Assembly: GCF_003595175.1 (NCBI RefSeq)
Contig: NZ_CP032419.1
Location: forward strand, 3,100,001-3,164,000
Reading direction: 5' to 3'
Length of the DNA stretch: 64,000 bases
Source: Pseudomonas cavernae
GTDB lineage: Bacteria > Pseudomonadota > Gammaproteobacteria > Pseudomonadales > Pseudomonadaceae
Below the pieces are notes generated by a model, which saw nothing but the letters and a program-made list of their open reading frames with translations, ran no database searches and was not told the origin of the DNA. How positions within the stretch are numbered: the first letter of the stretch is position 1; the number at the start of each line of letters is the position of its first letter. Both the position numbers and the translations under genes were made by a program. Shown here piece after piece: positions 35,970 through 45,048 of this stretch.

Positions 35970-36086
35970 CGTAGGTTGGCGCTGAGCACAGCGAAGCCCA
36001 ACGGCGGGGGGCAGGGTTTAGTCCTGGGCGTGGAATCACCCTCGCCCGTTGGGCTTCGTCGCTGCGCTCCTCAGCACCAACCTACG
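35970..36086. repeat. 117-bp palindromic intergenic repeat whose end carries the MOSC stop codon
   Basis: Terminal inverted repeats CGTAGGTTGG (35970-35979) / CCAACCTACG (36077-36086), with further inner arms (GCTGAG / CTCAGC and GCGAAGCCCAACG / CGTTGGGCTTCG). It has the form of a REP-doublet (REPIN-like) element. The TAG stop of the convergent MOSC gene (36082-36084) lies in the right arm. Confidence 0.85.
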
Positions 36087-36885
36087 CCAGCACTTCGACT
36101 TCCATGCCCAGCGCCAGACTGCCGGTACCGCGATTGATCAGGTTCTGGCCGAAATACACCTCGCCATCGCGTTCGCGGTAGGTTTCCAGGGTAGTCAGCG
36201 GTTCACGGTCGGTGCTGCGCTCGCCACTTTGCGGATCGACTGTGGTCAGCACACAACGGCTGCAGCCCTTGGCCACGTCGAACTCCAGCGTGCCGATGCG
36301 GATGCGCTGCCACTCGTCCTCGGCATAGGGCGCGCTGCCCTGCACCACCAGGTTGGGGCGGAAGCGCAGTATCTCCAGCGACCGCCCGACCCGCGCCGAA
36401 AGGTCGTCCAGCGAGGCCTGGCCGATCAGCAACAACGGGAAACCATCGGCGAAGCCGACCTTGTCGCCGGGCTGGGCGTAGCCGGTGTCGACTTGGCGTG
36501 CCCGGCTGTCCGGCACCTGCACCAGGCGACAGGCGCGGCCGAGGAAATCGCTCAGCCAAGCCGCCGCCGCATCGCCGGCATCCGGCACCCGCAGGGTGTC
36601 GCGCCACACGCTCACGCCGCGCAGCTCGGCATCCGGGTCGGGCAGCGCCACCTCAAGACTGGTGCGCCCGGGGGCGCTGAGGGTCAGCCCGCCGGCCGCG
36701 TTCCACAGCGCCGACAACTGGCTCATCTGCGGCAGCAGGCGCTGGGTGAGGAAGCGCCCGGTGGCCGCCTCCACCAGCATCCAGCGGCGATCTCCCTGCA
36801 GGCCGAGGGCATCCAGGCGGGCGCTGGCCAGGCTTTCGCCACGGCCAGATTTCAGCGGGTAACGGTAGAGGGCGGAGAGGTACAT
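36082..36885 (-). CDS. MOSC domain protein (YcbX type)
   Basis: 267-residue protein with the MOSC N-terminal beta-barrel (MYLSALYRYPLKSGRGESL ... GDRRWMLVEAATGRFLTQR) and a C-terminal MOSC domain containing the conserved Cys in VAKGCSRCVLTTVDP. This family binds molybdenum cofactor and reduces N-hydroxylated compounds (YcbX). The ATG at 36885 has an AAGGA site 9 bases upstream; further upstream in-frame codons do not. Its last codon and stop run into a palindromic repeat. Moco synthesis genes (moeA, moaB, mobA) are 9-11 kb away. Confidence 0.9.
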   Translation of the reverse strand: MYLSALYRYPLKSGRGESLASARLDALGLQGDRRWMLVEAATGRFLTQRLLPQMSQLSALWNAAGGLTLSAPGRTSLEVALPDPDAELRGVSVWRDTLRVPDAGDAAAAWLSDFLGRACRLVQVPDSRARQVDTGYAQPGDKVGFADGFPLLLIGQASLDDLSARVGRSLEILRFRPNLVVQGSAPYAEDEWQRIRIGTLEFDVAKGCSRCVLTTVDPQSGERSTDREPLTTLETYRERDGEVYFGQNLINRGTGSLALGMEVEVLA

Positions 36886-36964
36886 GGCCGGCATCCTTGG
36901 GGCAGAAATGCCGGTTATACGAGCAGCCGGGCGACCGCTCAAGTCCGTTGTGACAGATAAGGCA

Positions 36965-37891
36965 TCACTGATCGCGCAGCAGGCGCTCGCGAATCACCTC
37001 GACCAGCTTGTCCGGCTGGAACTTGGAGAGGAAGTTGTCGCAGCCGACCTTCTGCACCATGGCCTGGTTGAAACTGCCGGACAGCGAGGTGTGCAGCACC
37101 ACGTAGAGGTCGCGCAGGCGCGGGTCATTGCGAATCTCGGTGGTCAGGCGGTAGCCATCCATCTCCGGCATTTCCGCATCGGTGAAGACCATCAGCAGCT
37201 TGTCGGTCATCCGCTCGCCGCTGTCGGCCCAGGCTTTCAGCATGTTCAGGCCTTTCAGGCCGTCGCTCGCCACGTGCATCTTCAGGCCCAGCTGGCTCAA
37301 GGTCTCGCGCAGCTGCGCCAGCGCCACGCTGGAGTCGTCGACCAGCAGCACCTCGCGGCCGCGCGCCTTGGCCAGCACCGGATCGTCGAGGCGCTCGCCG
37401 GAAATCTTGGCGTTGTAGGGCACGATCTCGGCCAGCACCTTTTCCACGTCGATGATTTCCACCAGTTGCTCGTCGACCTTGGTGATCGCCGTCAGGTAAT
37501 GCTGACGTCCCGCTCCGCCCGGCGGCGGCAGGATGGCTTCCCAGTTGAGGTTGAGGATGCGGTCGACGCCGCTGACCAGGAAGGCCTGCACCGAGCGGTT
37601 GTATTCGGTGACGATGATGGTGCTGCGCTCATCCGCCAGCTGCGGGCGCATGCCAATGGCGCGCGACAGATCGATCACCGGCAGGGTCTGCCCGCGCAGG
37701 GTGACCACCCCGCAGACGAACGGATGGCGGTGCGGCATCAGGGTCAGCTTCGGCATGTGCAGGACTTCCTGCACCTTGAATACGTTGATCGCGAACAGCT
37801 GGCGGCCGGCCAGGCGGAACATGAGAATCTCCAGCCGGTTCTCGCCCACCAGTTGGGTGCGTTGATCCACCGTGTCGAGAATGCCGGCCAT
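36965..37891 (-). CDS. cheV: Chemotaxis coupling protein CheV
   Basis: 308-residue fusion of a CheW scaffold (about 15-155: ILMFRLAGRQLFAINVFKVQEVLH...GVVTLRGQTLPVIDLSRAIGM) and a response-regulator receiver (about 178-305). The phosphorylation site is Asp238 (VFTDAEMPEMDG), the acidic pocket Asp185-Asp186 (VLLVDDSSVA) and Lys290. CheV couples chemoreceptors to CheA and adapts signalling through receiver phosphorylation. It is a single gene with no chemotaxis operon around it, as is common for cheV in Pseudomonas. Confidence 0.95.
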   Translation of the reverse strand: MAGILDTVDQRTQLVGENRLEILMFRLAGRQLFAINVFKVQEVLHMPKLTLMPHRHPFVCGVVTLRGQTLPVIDLSRAIGMRPQLADERSTIIVTEYNRSVQAFLVSGVDRILNLNWEAILPPPGGAGRQHYLTAITKVDEQLVEIIDVEKVLAEIVPYNAKISGERLDDPVLAKARGREVLLVDDSSVALAQLRETLSQLGLKMHVASDGLKGLNMLKAWADSGERMTDKLLMVFTDAEMPEMDGYRLTTEIRNDPRLRDLYVVLHTSLSGSFNQAMVQKVGCDNFLSKFQPDKLVEVIRERLLRDQ

Positions 37892-37985
37892 CGTCTACTC
37901 CTGAGCTGTGCGGAAAATTGCCTACGCCCGGGTTATCGGCAGGCCCGGGCGAAGCTGAAGCCGCCGCGACAATGGCACACAGGCA

Positions 37986-38900
37986 TCACGCCTGAGTAGC
38001 AGGCATGGCGCCGAGCAGCGGCGAGCCCGCCGGCAAGTGCACGCGCAGCGCCGCCGGGCGCGCGGCGAAGCGCAGGTGCGGACTTTCCATTGGCTCGCCG
38101 TCGAGATTGACGTCCAGTCCTTCCGGGGCATCGATTTCCAGCCACGGCAGGCGCGCGCTGATCGATACCGACTCGAGGCCGAGAATGCCGCCGGACAACA
38201 GCGTCCCCAGCGTGCCGACCAGATCCTGCGCCGCCGGCACTATGCACAGGTCGAGCAGGCCATCGTCGACCAACGCCTGCGGGCACATCAGATGGCCGCC
38301 GCCGGCCTGACGGCCATTGCCGATGCCGAGGGCGAGAAACTCGCCTTCCCAGGCGAAGCCCGGGCCGCTGAAGCGGCCGAAAGCCGAATGCACTTCGGAG
38401 AAGCGCGTCAGCCCGGTGAGGAAATAGGCCGCGCCGCCGAGCACCTTCTTCAACTCTTCCGAGGTGCTGGCGGTGACCTTGGAGCCGAAGCCGCCGGTGG
38501 CCATATTGAGGAATAGATGACCGCCGACCTCGCCCAGGTCGATCGGCCGCGGCGCCACCTCCAGCAGCTCGAGGGCCTCGCCCGGCAGCAGCGGCACCCC
38601 GGCGGCGCGGGCAAAATCGTTGGCCGTGCCCAGCGGCAGCAGCGCCAGACTGGCTCCGCCGCCGGCCTGCACCAGCGCCTCGGCGACCTCGCGCAAGGTG
38701 CCGTCGCCGCCACCGGCGATTAGGATCGGAAAGCCCGCCGCCAGTGCCTCGTCGACCAGCCGGCGGGCGTCGCCGGCTTCCCAGGTCAGGCGCACCGCCA
38801 GCTCCCAGCCTTCATCGCGCCTAGCCTGCACCGCCGCCCGCACTTCCTCGTTGAGCGCCTGTTTGCCATGCAGGATCAATAACGCCTTGCGCTCGTTCAT
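37986..38900 (-). CDS. Diacylglycerol/lipid kinase family protein (YegS-like)
   Basis: 304-residue protein of the DAG-kinase catalytic fold. Motif GGGDGTLREVAEAL near residues 63-76 and PLGTANDFARA near 90-100 bind ATP, and DVNLDGEPMESPHLRF occurs in the C-terminal domain. YegS phosphorylates phosphatidylglycerol or related lipids in vitro; the native substrate is unclear. The ATG at 38900 was chosen after a GAGG site. It is the last gene before a short palindrome that separates it from the FGGY kinase on the same strand. Confidence 0.9.
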   Translation of the reverse strand: MNERKALLILHGKQALNEEVRAAVQARRDEGWELAVRLTWEAGDARRLVDEALAAGFPILIAGGGDGTLREVAEALVQAGGGASLALLPLGTANDFARAAGVPLLPGEALELLEVAPRPIDLGEVGGHLFLNMATGGFGSKVTASTSEELKKVLGGAAYFLTGLTRFSEVHSAFGRFSGPGFAWEGEFLALGIGNGRQAGGGHLMCPQALVDDGLLDLCIVPAAQDLVGTLGTLLSGGILGLESVSISARLPWLEIDAPEGLDVNLDGEPMESPHLRFAARPAALRVHLPAGSPLLGAMPATQA

Positions 38901-38986
38901 CACCTCGCCTCATCCAGTCATTGCACTTCAGCGATAGACCGCGCAGCCCTGCGAAAAATGCTACCGCCAACGGCATGGGTATTACT

Positions 38987-39028
38987 GCGCTCAACCCATC
39001 CTACCCTCGCCTGCAGATTGGGTTGAGC
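38987..39028. repeat. Short palindromic intergenic repeat between FGGY kinase and YegS-like genes
   Basis: Inverted repeat CGCTCAACCCA (38987-38997) / TGGGTTGAGCG (39018-39028) with a 20-base spacer. The flanks (GTAGGATGGGTTGAGCG on one strand, GTTGAGCGTAGCGAAACG on the other) look like a common Pseudomonas intergenic repeat. Confidence 0.65.
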
Positions 39029-39055
39029 GTAGCGAAACGCAAGCATCCCGGCCGT

Positions 39056-40615
39056 TCACTGCGGATAACCGGTGATCGCGCGGATGCTCTCGTACATCGG
39101 CTTGAGCTGTTTGTACATGCGCTGGTAGACCTCACGATACAGGCGCTCATAGGTGCGCTGCGCCTGCGGATCGGGCTGGAACACCCTGCCGATACGCGTC
39201 ATCGCGGCGATGGCGGTGGGGAAATCGGCATGCAGGCCGAGCCCCACCGCACAGGCGATGGCTGCACCGAGGCCAGAGGTCTCATAAGTGTGCGGGCGCT
39301 CGGCCGGCAGGCCGAAGATGTCGGCGGTGAGCTGCATCGCCGCGTCGCTTTGCGAGCCACCGCCGGACACGCGCAAACGGCTGATCTTGCTCCCCGAGCG
39401 CTTTTCGATGCGTTCCTTGCCCTGGCGCAGGGCATAGGCCAGGCCCTCGAGGATCGCCCGATAAAGATGCGCGCGGGTGTGCACGTCGCCGAAGCCGATG
39501 ATCGAGCCCTTGGCCTCCAGCCCCGGCTCGCGGATGCCCGGCGACCAGTAGGGCTGCAGCATCAGGCCCATCGAGCCGGGCGGTACGCCGTTGACCAGTT
39601 CGTCGAACAGTGCTTCGGGCTCGACGCCCAACTCCTGGGCGCGCTGCATCTCGCGCAGACCGAACTCCTGCTTGAACCAGCTGACCATCCAGAAGCCACG
39701 GTAGATCATCACCTCAGTGTTGAAATGATTGGGGATCGCCGCCGGATAGGGCGGGATCAGCGGGATGGTTTCCAGGTAGGTCTTGCGCGTGGTGTTGATG
39801 GTCGCCGTGGTGCCGTAGGACAGGCACGCCGTGCTCGGCTCCACGCCGCCGGCGCCGAGTACCTCGCAGGCCTTGTCGGCGCCGGCGGCGATCAGCGGCA
39901 GGCCCGCGGGAATGCCGGTATGACGGCTGGCCTCGGCACTGATCACGCCAAGTCGCTCGCCCGGCTTGACCAGTTCCGGTAATTGCTCGCGGCGCACCGG
40001 CATGGCCTGCCACTTCCAGTCGCGTGGTGCCGCCCACTTCAGGCGCTTGTAGTCGAACGGCAGATAAGCCACGCAACTGGTCAGCGAATCGACGAAACGC
40101 CCGGTCAGGCGGTGGGTGAGAAAGCCCGAGAGCAGCAACAGCTTGTCGGTCTTGGCCCAGATCTCCGGTTGCTGCTGGGCAATCCAGTTGACCTCGGCCT
40201 GGGCACGGAAATAGTCGACTGTCGCTTCCTCGCCGATCAGCTTGAACAGCCAGCCCCAGGGTCCCTTGATCCGCCCGCGCACCTCGGCACGGCGCTGGTC
40301 GAGCCAGAGCATGGCCGGGCGCAGCGGCTGGCCGGCGGCATCTAGGTTGATGAGGGTGCCGCGCTGGGTGGTCAGCGCCACGCCCTTGATCAAACGCTTG
40401 TCGATGTCGACCTGCTGCCAGAGCCGCCGACAGGCTTCGCCCAAGCTCTGCCAGTAATACTCCGGGTCCTGCTCGGCCCAGCCCGGCTGCTGCGAGTAAT
40501 AGGCCTGCAACTCGACCTTGCCCTTGCCCACCAGGTTGCCGGCGAGGTCGAAGAGCAGCGCGCGGACGCTCTGGGTGCCGTTGTCGATGGCCAGCAGGTA
40601 GCTTGGTTCGCTCAA
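39056..40615 (-). CDS. FGGY-family carbohydrate kinase
   Basis: 519-residue sugar/polyol kinase. The N-terminal phosphate-binding loop is [17 protein letters not shown], the catalytic-base region [12 protein letters not shown] and LWLDQRR is present, and the C-terminal half contains [19 protein letters not shown] and [14 protein letters not shown]. It resembles xylulokinase/glycerol-kinase relatives, but the substrate cannot be told from sequence. It follows the GlpD-like and AGPS-like genes in the same direction, after a palindrome of 72 bp, suggesting a substrate that becomes a triose- or glycerol-phosphate. Confidence 0.9.
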   Translation of the reverse strand: MSEPSYLLAIDNGTQSVRALLFDLAGNLVGKGKVELQAYYSQQPGWAEQDPEYYWQSLGEACRRLWQQVDIDKRLIKGVALTTQRGTLINLDAAGQPLRPAMLWLDQRRAEVRGRIKGPWGWLFKLIGEEATVDYFRAQAEVNWIAQQQPEIWAKTDKLLLLSGFLTHRLTGRFVDSLTSCVAYLPFDYKRLKWAAPRDWKWQAMPVRREQLPELVKPGERLGVISAEASRHTGIPAGLPLIAAGADKACEVLGAGGVEPSTACLSYGTTATINTTRKTYLETIPLIPPYPAAIPNHFNTEVMIYRGFWMVSWFKQEFGLREMQRAQELGVEPEALFDELVNGVPPGSMGLMLQPYWSPGIREPGLEAKGSIIGFGDVHTRAHLYRAILEGLAYALRQGKERIEKRSGSKISRLRVSGGGSQSDAAMQLTADIFGLPAERPHTYETSGLGAAIACAVGLGLHADFPTAIAAMTRIGRVFQPDPQAQRTYERLYREVYQRMYKQLKPMYESIRAITGYPQ

Positions 40616-40651
40616 GATGCGGTCCTTGTTGTTATTGGTTTCGGTCCGGTC

Positions 40652-40723
40652 CGTAGGGTGGAAAACCGCGAAGCGTTTTCCACCACCTCAGCGGTGGATG
40701 TGAAAAGCGGCATCCACCCTACG
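40652..40723. repeat. 72-bp palindromic repeat within the glpD-like/FGGY gene run
   Basis: Ends CGTAGGGTGGA (40652-40662) / TCCACCCTACG (40713-40723), with internal smaller hairpins. It lies between two co-directional genes and could be a transcription or stability break in the operon. Confidence 0.75.
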
Positions 40724-40731
40724 CCTTGCCC

Positions 40732-42315
40732 CTACCCATCAATCGGCAGGCTGTAACAGCTACGCCACAGCGCCAGATAGCGCCGCACTTCCTCTTCCCA
40801 GCGCGCATCGCTCCAGCCCAGCCGCGCCTGGCACAGCGCACGGATGCGCGGCAATTCGGCGGCAGCGCCCTGCGCCAACAGCAGGCCGAGGCGAGTGCGG
40901 CGCAGCAGCAGGTCATCCAGATGCAGCACCAGCTCCTGCTCGGCGGCCAGGCCCAATTCGGCCCACAGCGTGTCGCTGGCGCCGACGCGCTCGCCGCCCA
41001 GCTCCTCCAGCAACTCGGCCAGACGCGGCAAGGCACGGCCATACCGACCAGCCAAACGGCGCTGCTGGGCCGGCGCAAGTTGCGGCAGTGGCACGGTGGG
41101 CTGCGGACGGAACACTTCAGTACCGTAATCGTCCACCGCGCGCCCCAGCTCGGGCGCGCAGGCGTGCAGTACTTCCAGGGCCAGCAAACGGAAAGTGGTC
41201 AGCTTGCCGCCGGCCAGGGTCACGCAGCCAGGCTCGCGCCACAGCGCATGCTCGCGCTTTTCGTCCGAAGGCTTCTTGCCTGCGATACCGTCGCTGACCA
41301 CCGGGCGCACGCCGGCCCAGGTCGATAGCACATCCGCGCGAGCGATACCCACGGTGGGAAACTGCTGGGCACAGGCGGCCAGCAGGTAATCGACTTCGGC
41401 GGCGCTGATGCGCGCGTCCTGATCGAGGTCGTCGCTGTGATCGAGGTCGGTGGTGCCGATCACCGTCGCGCCCTCCCAGGGAAAGACGAACACCGGCCGC
41501 CCGCCCTGCTCGTGCATGAAACTGAAGGCATGAGCCAGCGGCAGGCGCCAGCCCGGCAGCAGCAGGTGGCTGCCGCGCAGCGGGCGGATCTGCTCGTGGC
41601 CGCCGGCCTGGCGCAGGCGATTGGCCCAGGCGCCGGTGGCCTGGGCGACCATCCGGCTGCGGAAGGTGAAGCGCGCACCGCTGTCGGCATCCTCGGCGAG
41701 CAGGCCGGTCACCCGCCCGTTCTCGCGCCGCAACTCCAGCACCTTGAGGCCATTGAGCGCCTCGCCGCCGTCGCCGCGCGCCTCGTCGAGCACGCGTAGC
41801 ACCAGACGCGCATCGTCGGTCACCGCATCGAAGAAGCGCGTGCCGCCGAGCAACCGCTCTTCCTTCAATCCCGGCGCCAGGTAGCGCAGCTCCTGCAGCG
41901 GGTAATACAAATGGTTGCGCTTGCCGGCCATGGCGTCATACAGCGCCAGCAGACCGCCGAACACCCTGGGGCCGGGGAAGCCGCCGCGGTAATGGGCCAT
42001 CACGAAACTCAGCGGATCGACCAACCCCGGCGCCTCGCCGAGCAGGCGCTGGCGCTCGTGCACCGAATCGCGGGTCAGCCGCCACTGGCCCTTGGCGATG
42101 TAGCGCAGGCCGCCGTGGACCATCTTCGACGAGCGGCTGGAGGTGCCCCAGGCGAAGTCGCGCTGCTCGATCAGCAGGCACTTCCAGCCGCGCCGTGCGG
42201 CTTCGCGGAGGATGCCGGCGCCGCTGATGCCGCCGCCGACGACGATCAGGTCCCACTCGCGCGCCGCCAGTTCCGGCAGCGCGCGCTCACGCCAGGCGGC
42301 GTTCCAGGCGCTCAT
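40732..42315 (-). CDS. Glycerol-3-phosphate dehydrogenase/oxidase family FAD enzyme (GlpD-like)
   Basis: 527-residue flavoprotein. The FAD motif IVVGGGISGAGILREAARRG is near residues 24-43, followed by the GlpD-type SSRSSKMVHGGLRYIAKGQW, the substrate-domain THDD-like segment ...GTTDLDHSDD, STWAGVRPVVSDG, and the C-terminal helical domain (DAO_C). It oxidises a glycerol-phosphate-like substrate with electrons to quinone, if canonical. The ATG at 42315 overlaps the AGPS-like stop (ATGA). A longer reading frame here is an artefact of the neighbouring gene's other frame. It is a paralog of the main glpD rather than clearly glpD itself. Confidence 0.9.
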   Translation of the reverse strand: MSAWNAAWRERALPELAAREWDLIVVGGGISGAGILREAARRGWKCLLIEQRDFAWGTSSRSSKMVHGGLRYIAKGQWRLTRDSVHERQRLLGEAPGLVDPLSFVMAHYRGGFPGPRVFGGLLALYDAMAGKRNHLYYPLQELRYLAPGLKEERLLGGTRFFDAVTDDARLVLRVLDEARGDGGEALNGLKVLELRRENGRVTGLLAEDADSGARFTFRSRMVAQATGAWANRLRQAGGHEQIRPLRGSHLLLPGWRLPLAHAFSFMHEQGGRPVFVFPWEGATVIGTTDLDHSDDLDQDARISAAEVDYLLAACAQQFPTVGIARADVLSTWAGVRPVVSDGIAGKKPSDEKREHALWREPGCVTLAGGKLTTFRLLALEVLHACAPELGRAVDDYGTEVFRPQPTVPLPQLAPAQQRRLAGRYGRALPRLAELLEELGGERVGASDTLWAELGLAAEQELVLHLDDLLLRRTRLGLLLAQGAAAELPRIRALCQARLGWSDARWEEEVRRYLALWRSCYSLPIDG

Positions 42316-43907
42316 TCCTGCAGCAGCACGCCGGGATTCAGCCGGCGCTCGGTGTCGAAGTGCTCGGCCAGGGTCTGGAGCACCGCCATGCCCCGCTCGC
42401 CCTTCTCCGCCGGCAGATAGGGCGCGTGATCGCGACCGACGCCGTGCTGATGGCTGATGGTGCCGCGGTTGTCGGCGATCACCCGGCTGGCCGCGTGCTT
42501 GAGCCGGCGCCAGCGTTCCAGCGTCGCGCCATAGCCGGCCGCCGGGCGGAACACGTAGGTGGTATAGATGCTCGAACCCTCGCCATAGACGTGGGACAGG
42601 TGAGTGAACACGTGCACGCGCTCGCCCTCGTCCACCAGGCCGTCGCGCAGGCTGGCTTCGATGCGGTCGAGCAGCGGGTCGACGTTGCACCAGTCGGTGG
42701 CGGTTTCCAGGGTGTCGACCACGTAGCCGGCCTGCCACAGCGTCTCGCGCAGGTAGGGGAAGCGGAAGCGCCCTGCCGCCCACTTCTTGCCCAGCAAGGT
42801 GCCGGTGAACACCCCGCCGTGCCCCTTGAGCAGGCGCTTGGCCTGCTTCAGCGAGGCGGCGTTCTGCACGCGGTTGCCGGTGACGCCGAAGGTCAGCATG
42901 CATTTGCCGGCCGACGCGCCGCGCAGGGCCAGGTATTTCTCCAACAGGGCGATCTGTCCGGGGTGGCCGGCCAGTGCCAGCTGGGTTTCGGTCTCGATGG
43001 CATTGGAAAGACGCAGCATCGACAGCGGCACGCGTGCCTGCGCCAGCTCGCGGATTGCCTCCAAAGCACGTGGCCAACTCGGCAGGAACACCGCGTAGAA
43101 GCGCTCGTCCTCGGCCAACTGACTGACCCGCACCTTGACCGCGGAAATCACCCCGAAGCGCCCTTCCGAACCGAGCACCACTTCGCGCAGGTCGGGACCG
43201 GCGGCGGAGGCCGGGAAGGTCGGCAGTTCCAGCGGGCCGGCGAAGGTTTCCAGCGTACCGCCGGCGAACAGCTGTTCGATGCGCCCGTAGCGCAGCGACT
43301 GCTGGCCGCTGGAACGGCTGGCGACCCAGCCGCCGAGGGTCGACAGCTCCCAGGACTGCGGGAAGTGGCCGAGGGTGTAGCCATGCGCGCGCAGCTGGCT
43401 TTCCACCTGCGGGCCGTTGGCGCCGGGGCCGAAAGTGGCCAGGCGGCTCTGCTCGTCCAGATCCAACAGGCGGTTCATGCGCGCCAGCGACAGGGTCAGC
43501 ACCGGCTTTCCGCCGGCCTGCGGGTTGATGTGCCCGGCCACCGAAGTGCCGCCGCCGTAGGCAATGACGATGACGTCCTGGGCGGCGGCCCAGGCCAGCA
43601 GCTCGCGGATCTGCGCCACGGTCTCGGGAAAGGCGACACCATCGGGAAACACGCCGAAGTTGCCTTCGCGCATCGCCAGCCAGTCCGCCAGACTTTGCCC
43701 ACGGGCGTGGCGCACGCGGGTCTCGGCATCGGTGCTGAGCAGCGGATGAGCCGGCAGGCGCGAAGCCGGCACCTGCGCCAGTACGCTGTCCAGGCTGGCG
43801 TCGGCCAGCGCCCGGCCGGCGCCGATGCGCCCCGCCAGAAACGCCGCACCCTGCGCCGGCAGTTCCATCACCGTGGCCTCCTCTCCCCAACCGTTCCAGC
43901 GCCGCAT
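42312..43907 (-). CDS. FAD-linked oxidase resembling alkylglycerone-phosphate synthase (AGPS)
   Basis: 531-residue PCMH-type FAD protein. Visible motifs: QDVIVIAYGGGTSVAGHINPQ (FAD diphosphate), LGHFPQSWELSTLGGWVASRSSGQQSLRYGRIEQL and LREVVLGSEGRFGVISAVKVRV. In AGPS an HHH triad precedes GVG; here the equivalent, near residue 485, is SHQHGVG with the middle His replaced by Gln. The AGPS active-site Tyr appears retained in SIYTTYVF (about 447). AGPS makes ether bonds on dihydroxyacetone phosphate; bacterial relatives are largely uncharacterised. It is the first gene of the run AGPS-like, GlpD-like, FGGY kinase, lipid kinase, and divergent from an AraC regulator. Confidence 0.85.
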   Translation of the reverse strand: MRRWNGWGEEATVMELPAQGAAFLAGRIGAGRALADASLDSVLAQVPASRLPAHPLLSTDAETRVRHARGQSLADWLAMREGNFGVFPDGVAFPETVAQIRELLAWAAAQDVIVIAYGGGTSVAGHINPQAGGKPVLTLSLARMNRLLDLDEQSRLATFGPGANGPQVESQLRAHGYTLGHFPQSWELSTLGGWVASRSSGQQSLRYGRIEQLFAGGTLETFAGPLELPTFPASAAGPDLREVVLGSEGRFGVISAVKVRVSQLAEDERFYAVFLPSWPRALEAIRELAQARVPLSMLRLSNAIETETQLALAGHPGQIALLEKYLALRGASAGKCMLTFGVTGNRVQNAASLKQAKRLLKGHGGVFTGTLLGKKWAAGRFRFPYLRETLWQAGYVVDTLETATDWCNVDPLLDRIEASLRDGLVDEGERVHVFTHLSHVYGEGSSIYTTYVFRPAAGYGATLERWRRLKHAASRVIADNRGTISHQHGVGRDHAPYLPAEKGERGMAVLQTLAEHFDTERRLNPGVLLQE

Positions 43908-44022
43908 GGCATTCTCCTGTGCATTTTTAGCTGCTTATACTAGCCAGCCACCTTGCGCGGTCACTGTCGGATCAAGACAACCCGAGTCGCCAATCAAGAC
44001 ATCGAACAATAAGAAGCACGCC

Positions 44023-45048
44023 ATGCACGCACTGGGTTACACCGCCGTTCCCGCCCTGCTGAAATACCTGCGCCTGGCCGAGCGCCAGGGCCTCGATCAG
44101 GATGCCGCCCTGAGCGCCGCCGGCCTGCACCGCGCCGATCTGGACGACAACGGCAAACGCCTGCCGAGCGAAGCCCACGAGAAACTGCTCGCGCACCTCC
44201 TGGCAGCCTCCGGCGACCCGCTGTTCGGCCTGCACGCCGCCCATTTCGTCCAGCCCGGCTCGTGGAGCGTGCTCGGCTACATCACCATGAACTGCGCGAC
44301 CCTCGGCGAAGCGATGAGCCGCATCGTGCCCTACGAGAAGCTGGTCGGCGACATGGGCACCAGCCGCGTCGAAGCGGGCGACGGCCATGTGCGGCTGATC
44401 TGGAGCTGTCGCCATCAATTGGCGGAGATTCGCCGACATATGGTGGAGAACGTGCTGGCATCCTGGCTGCTGTATGCCCGCTGGATTGCCGACATGCAGC
44501 GTTCGCCGCAGGCGGTCTGGTTCGAACATGCGCAGCCGGCCGACACCGAGCTCGCCGAGTACGAGGCGGTATTCGGCTGCCCGGTACGCTTCGGGCAAAG
44601 TGTCAATGCCCTGCTGGTGCCGCTGGAATACCTGAACGTGCCGCTGCGCCAGGCCGACGCCAACCTGCTGCGCACCCTGGAGGATCATGCCCTGGCGCTG
44701 ATGGCCGGACTGGACGCTGACGAGCCGCTGCCGCAGCGGGTGAAGAACGCCCTGCGCCTGCTGCTCAAGGAAGGCCTGCCGCGCAAGGAACGGGTCGCCG
44801 AGCGCTTCAACATGACGGTGCGCACCCTGCAACGCCACCTGCAACTGGCCGGCACCAGCTATCAGGAAATTCTCGACCAGCTGCGCCAGGAACTGGCCGA
44901 GCACTACCTGATCCGCAGCGACCTGGCGGTGCAGGACATCGCCCAGTACCTGGGCTTCACCGAGTCGCGCTCGTTCCATCGCAGCTTCAAGGGCTGGACC
45001 GGGATGACCCCGGGGGAATTCCGCGAAAGCCGCAAGGCATCGCTGTAG
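44023..45048 (+). CDS. AraC-family transcriptional regulator
   Basis: 341-residue protein with the Arabinose_bd-type N-domain common in Pseudomonas (LLKYLRLAERQGLDQDAALSAAGL...GDPLFGLHAAHFVQPGSWSVLGYITMNCATLGEAMSRIVPYEKLV) and a C-terminal AraC helix-turn-helix pair (RVAERFNMTVRTLQRHLQLAGTSYQEIL ... IAQYLGFTESRSFHRSFKGWTGMTPGEFR) at about 260-335. It is divergent from the AGPS-like operon across a 115-bp gap, so it probably controls it. Its TAG stop is the first base triplet of a REPIN. The ATG at 44023 was chosen over upstream in-frame codons. Confidence 0.9.
   Translation: MHALGYTAVPALLKYLRLAERQGLDQDAALSAAGLHRADLDDNGKRLPSEAHEKLLAHLLAASGDPLFGLHAAHFVQPGSWSVLGYITMNCATLGEAMSRIVPYEKLVGDMGTSRVEAGDGHVRLIWSCRHQLAEIRRHMVENVLASWLLYARWIADMQRSPQAVWFEHAQPADTELAEYEAVFGCPVRFGQSVNALLVPLEYLNVPLRQADANLLRTLEDHALALMAGLDADEPLPQRVKNALRLLLKEGLPRKERVAERFNMTVRTLQRHLQLAGTSYQEILDQLRQELAEHYLIRSDLAVQDIAQYLGFTESRSFHRSFKGWTGMTPGEFRESRKASL

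Noticed and set aside
40732..43890. 1052-codon frame joining the AGPS-like region to GlpD
   Set aside because: The first half is an out-of-frame translation of the AGPS-like gene; GlpD starts at the ATG at 42315, overlapping the real stop of that gene.
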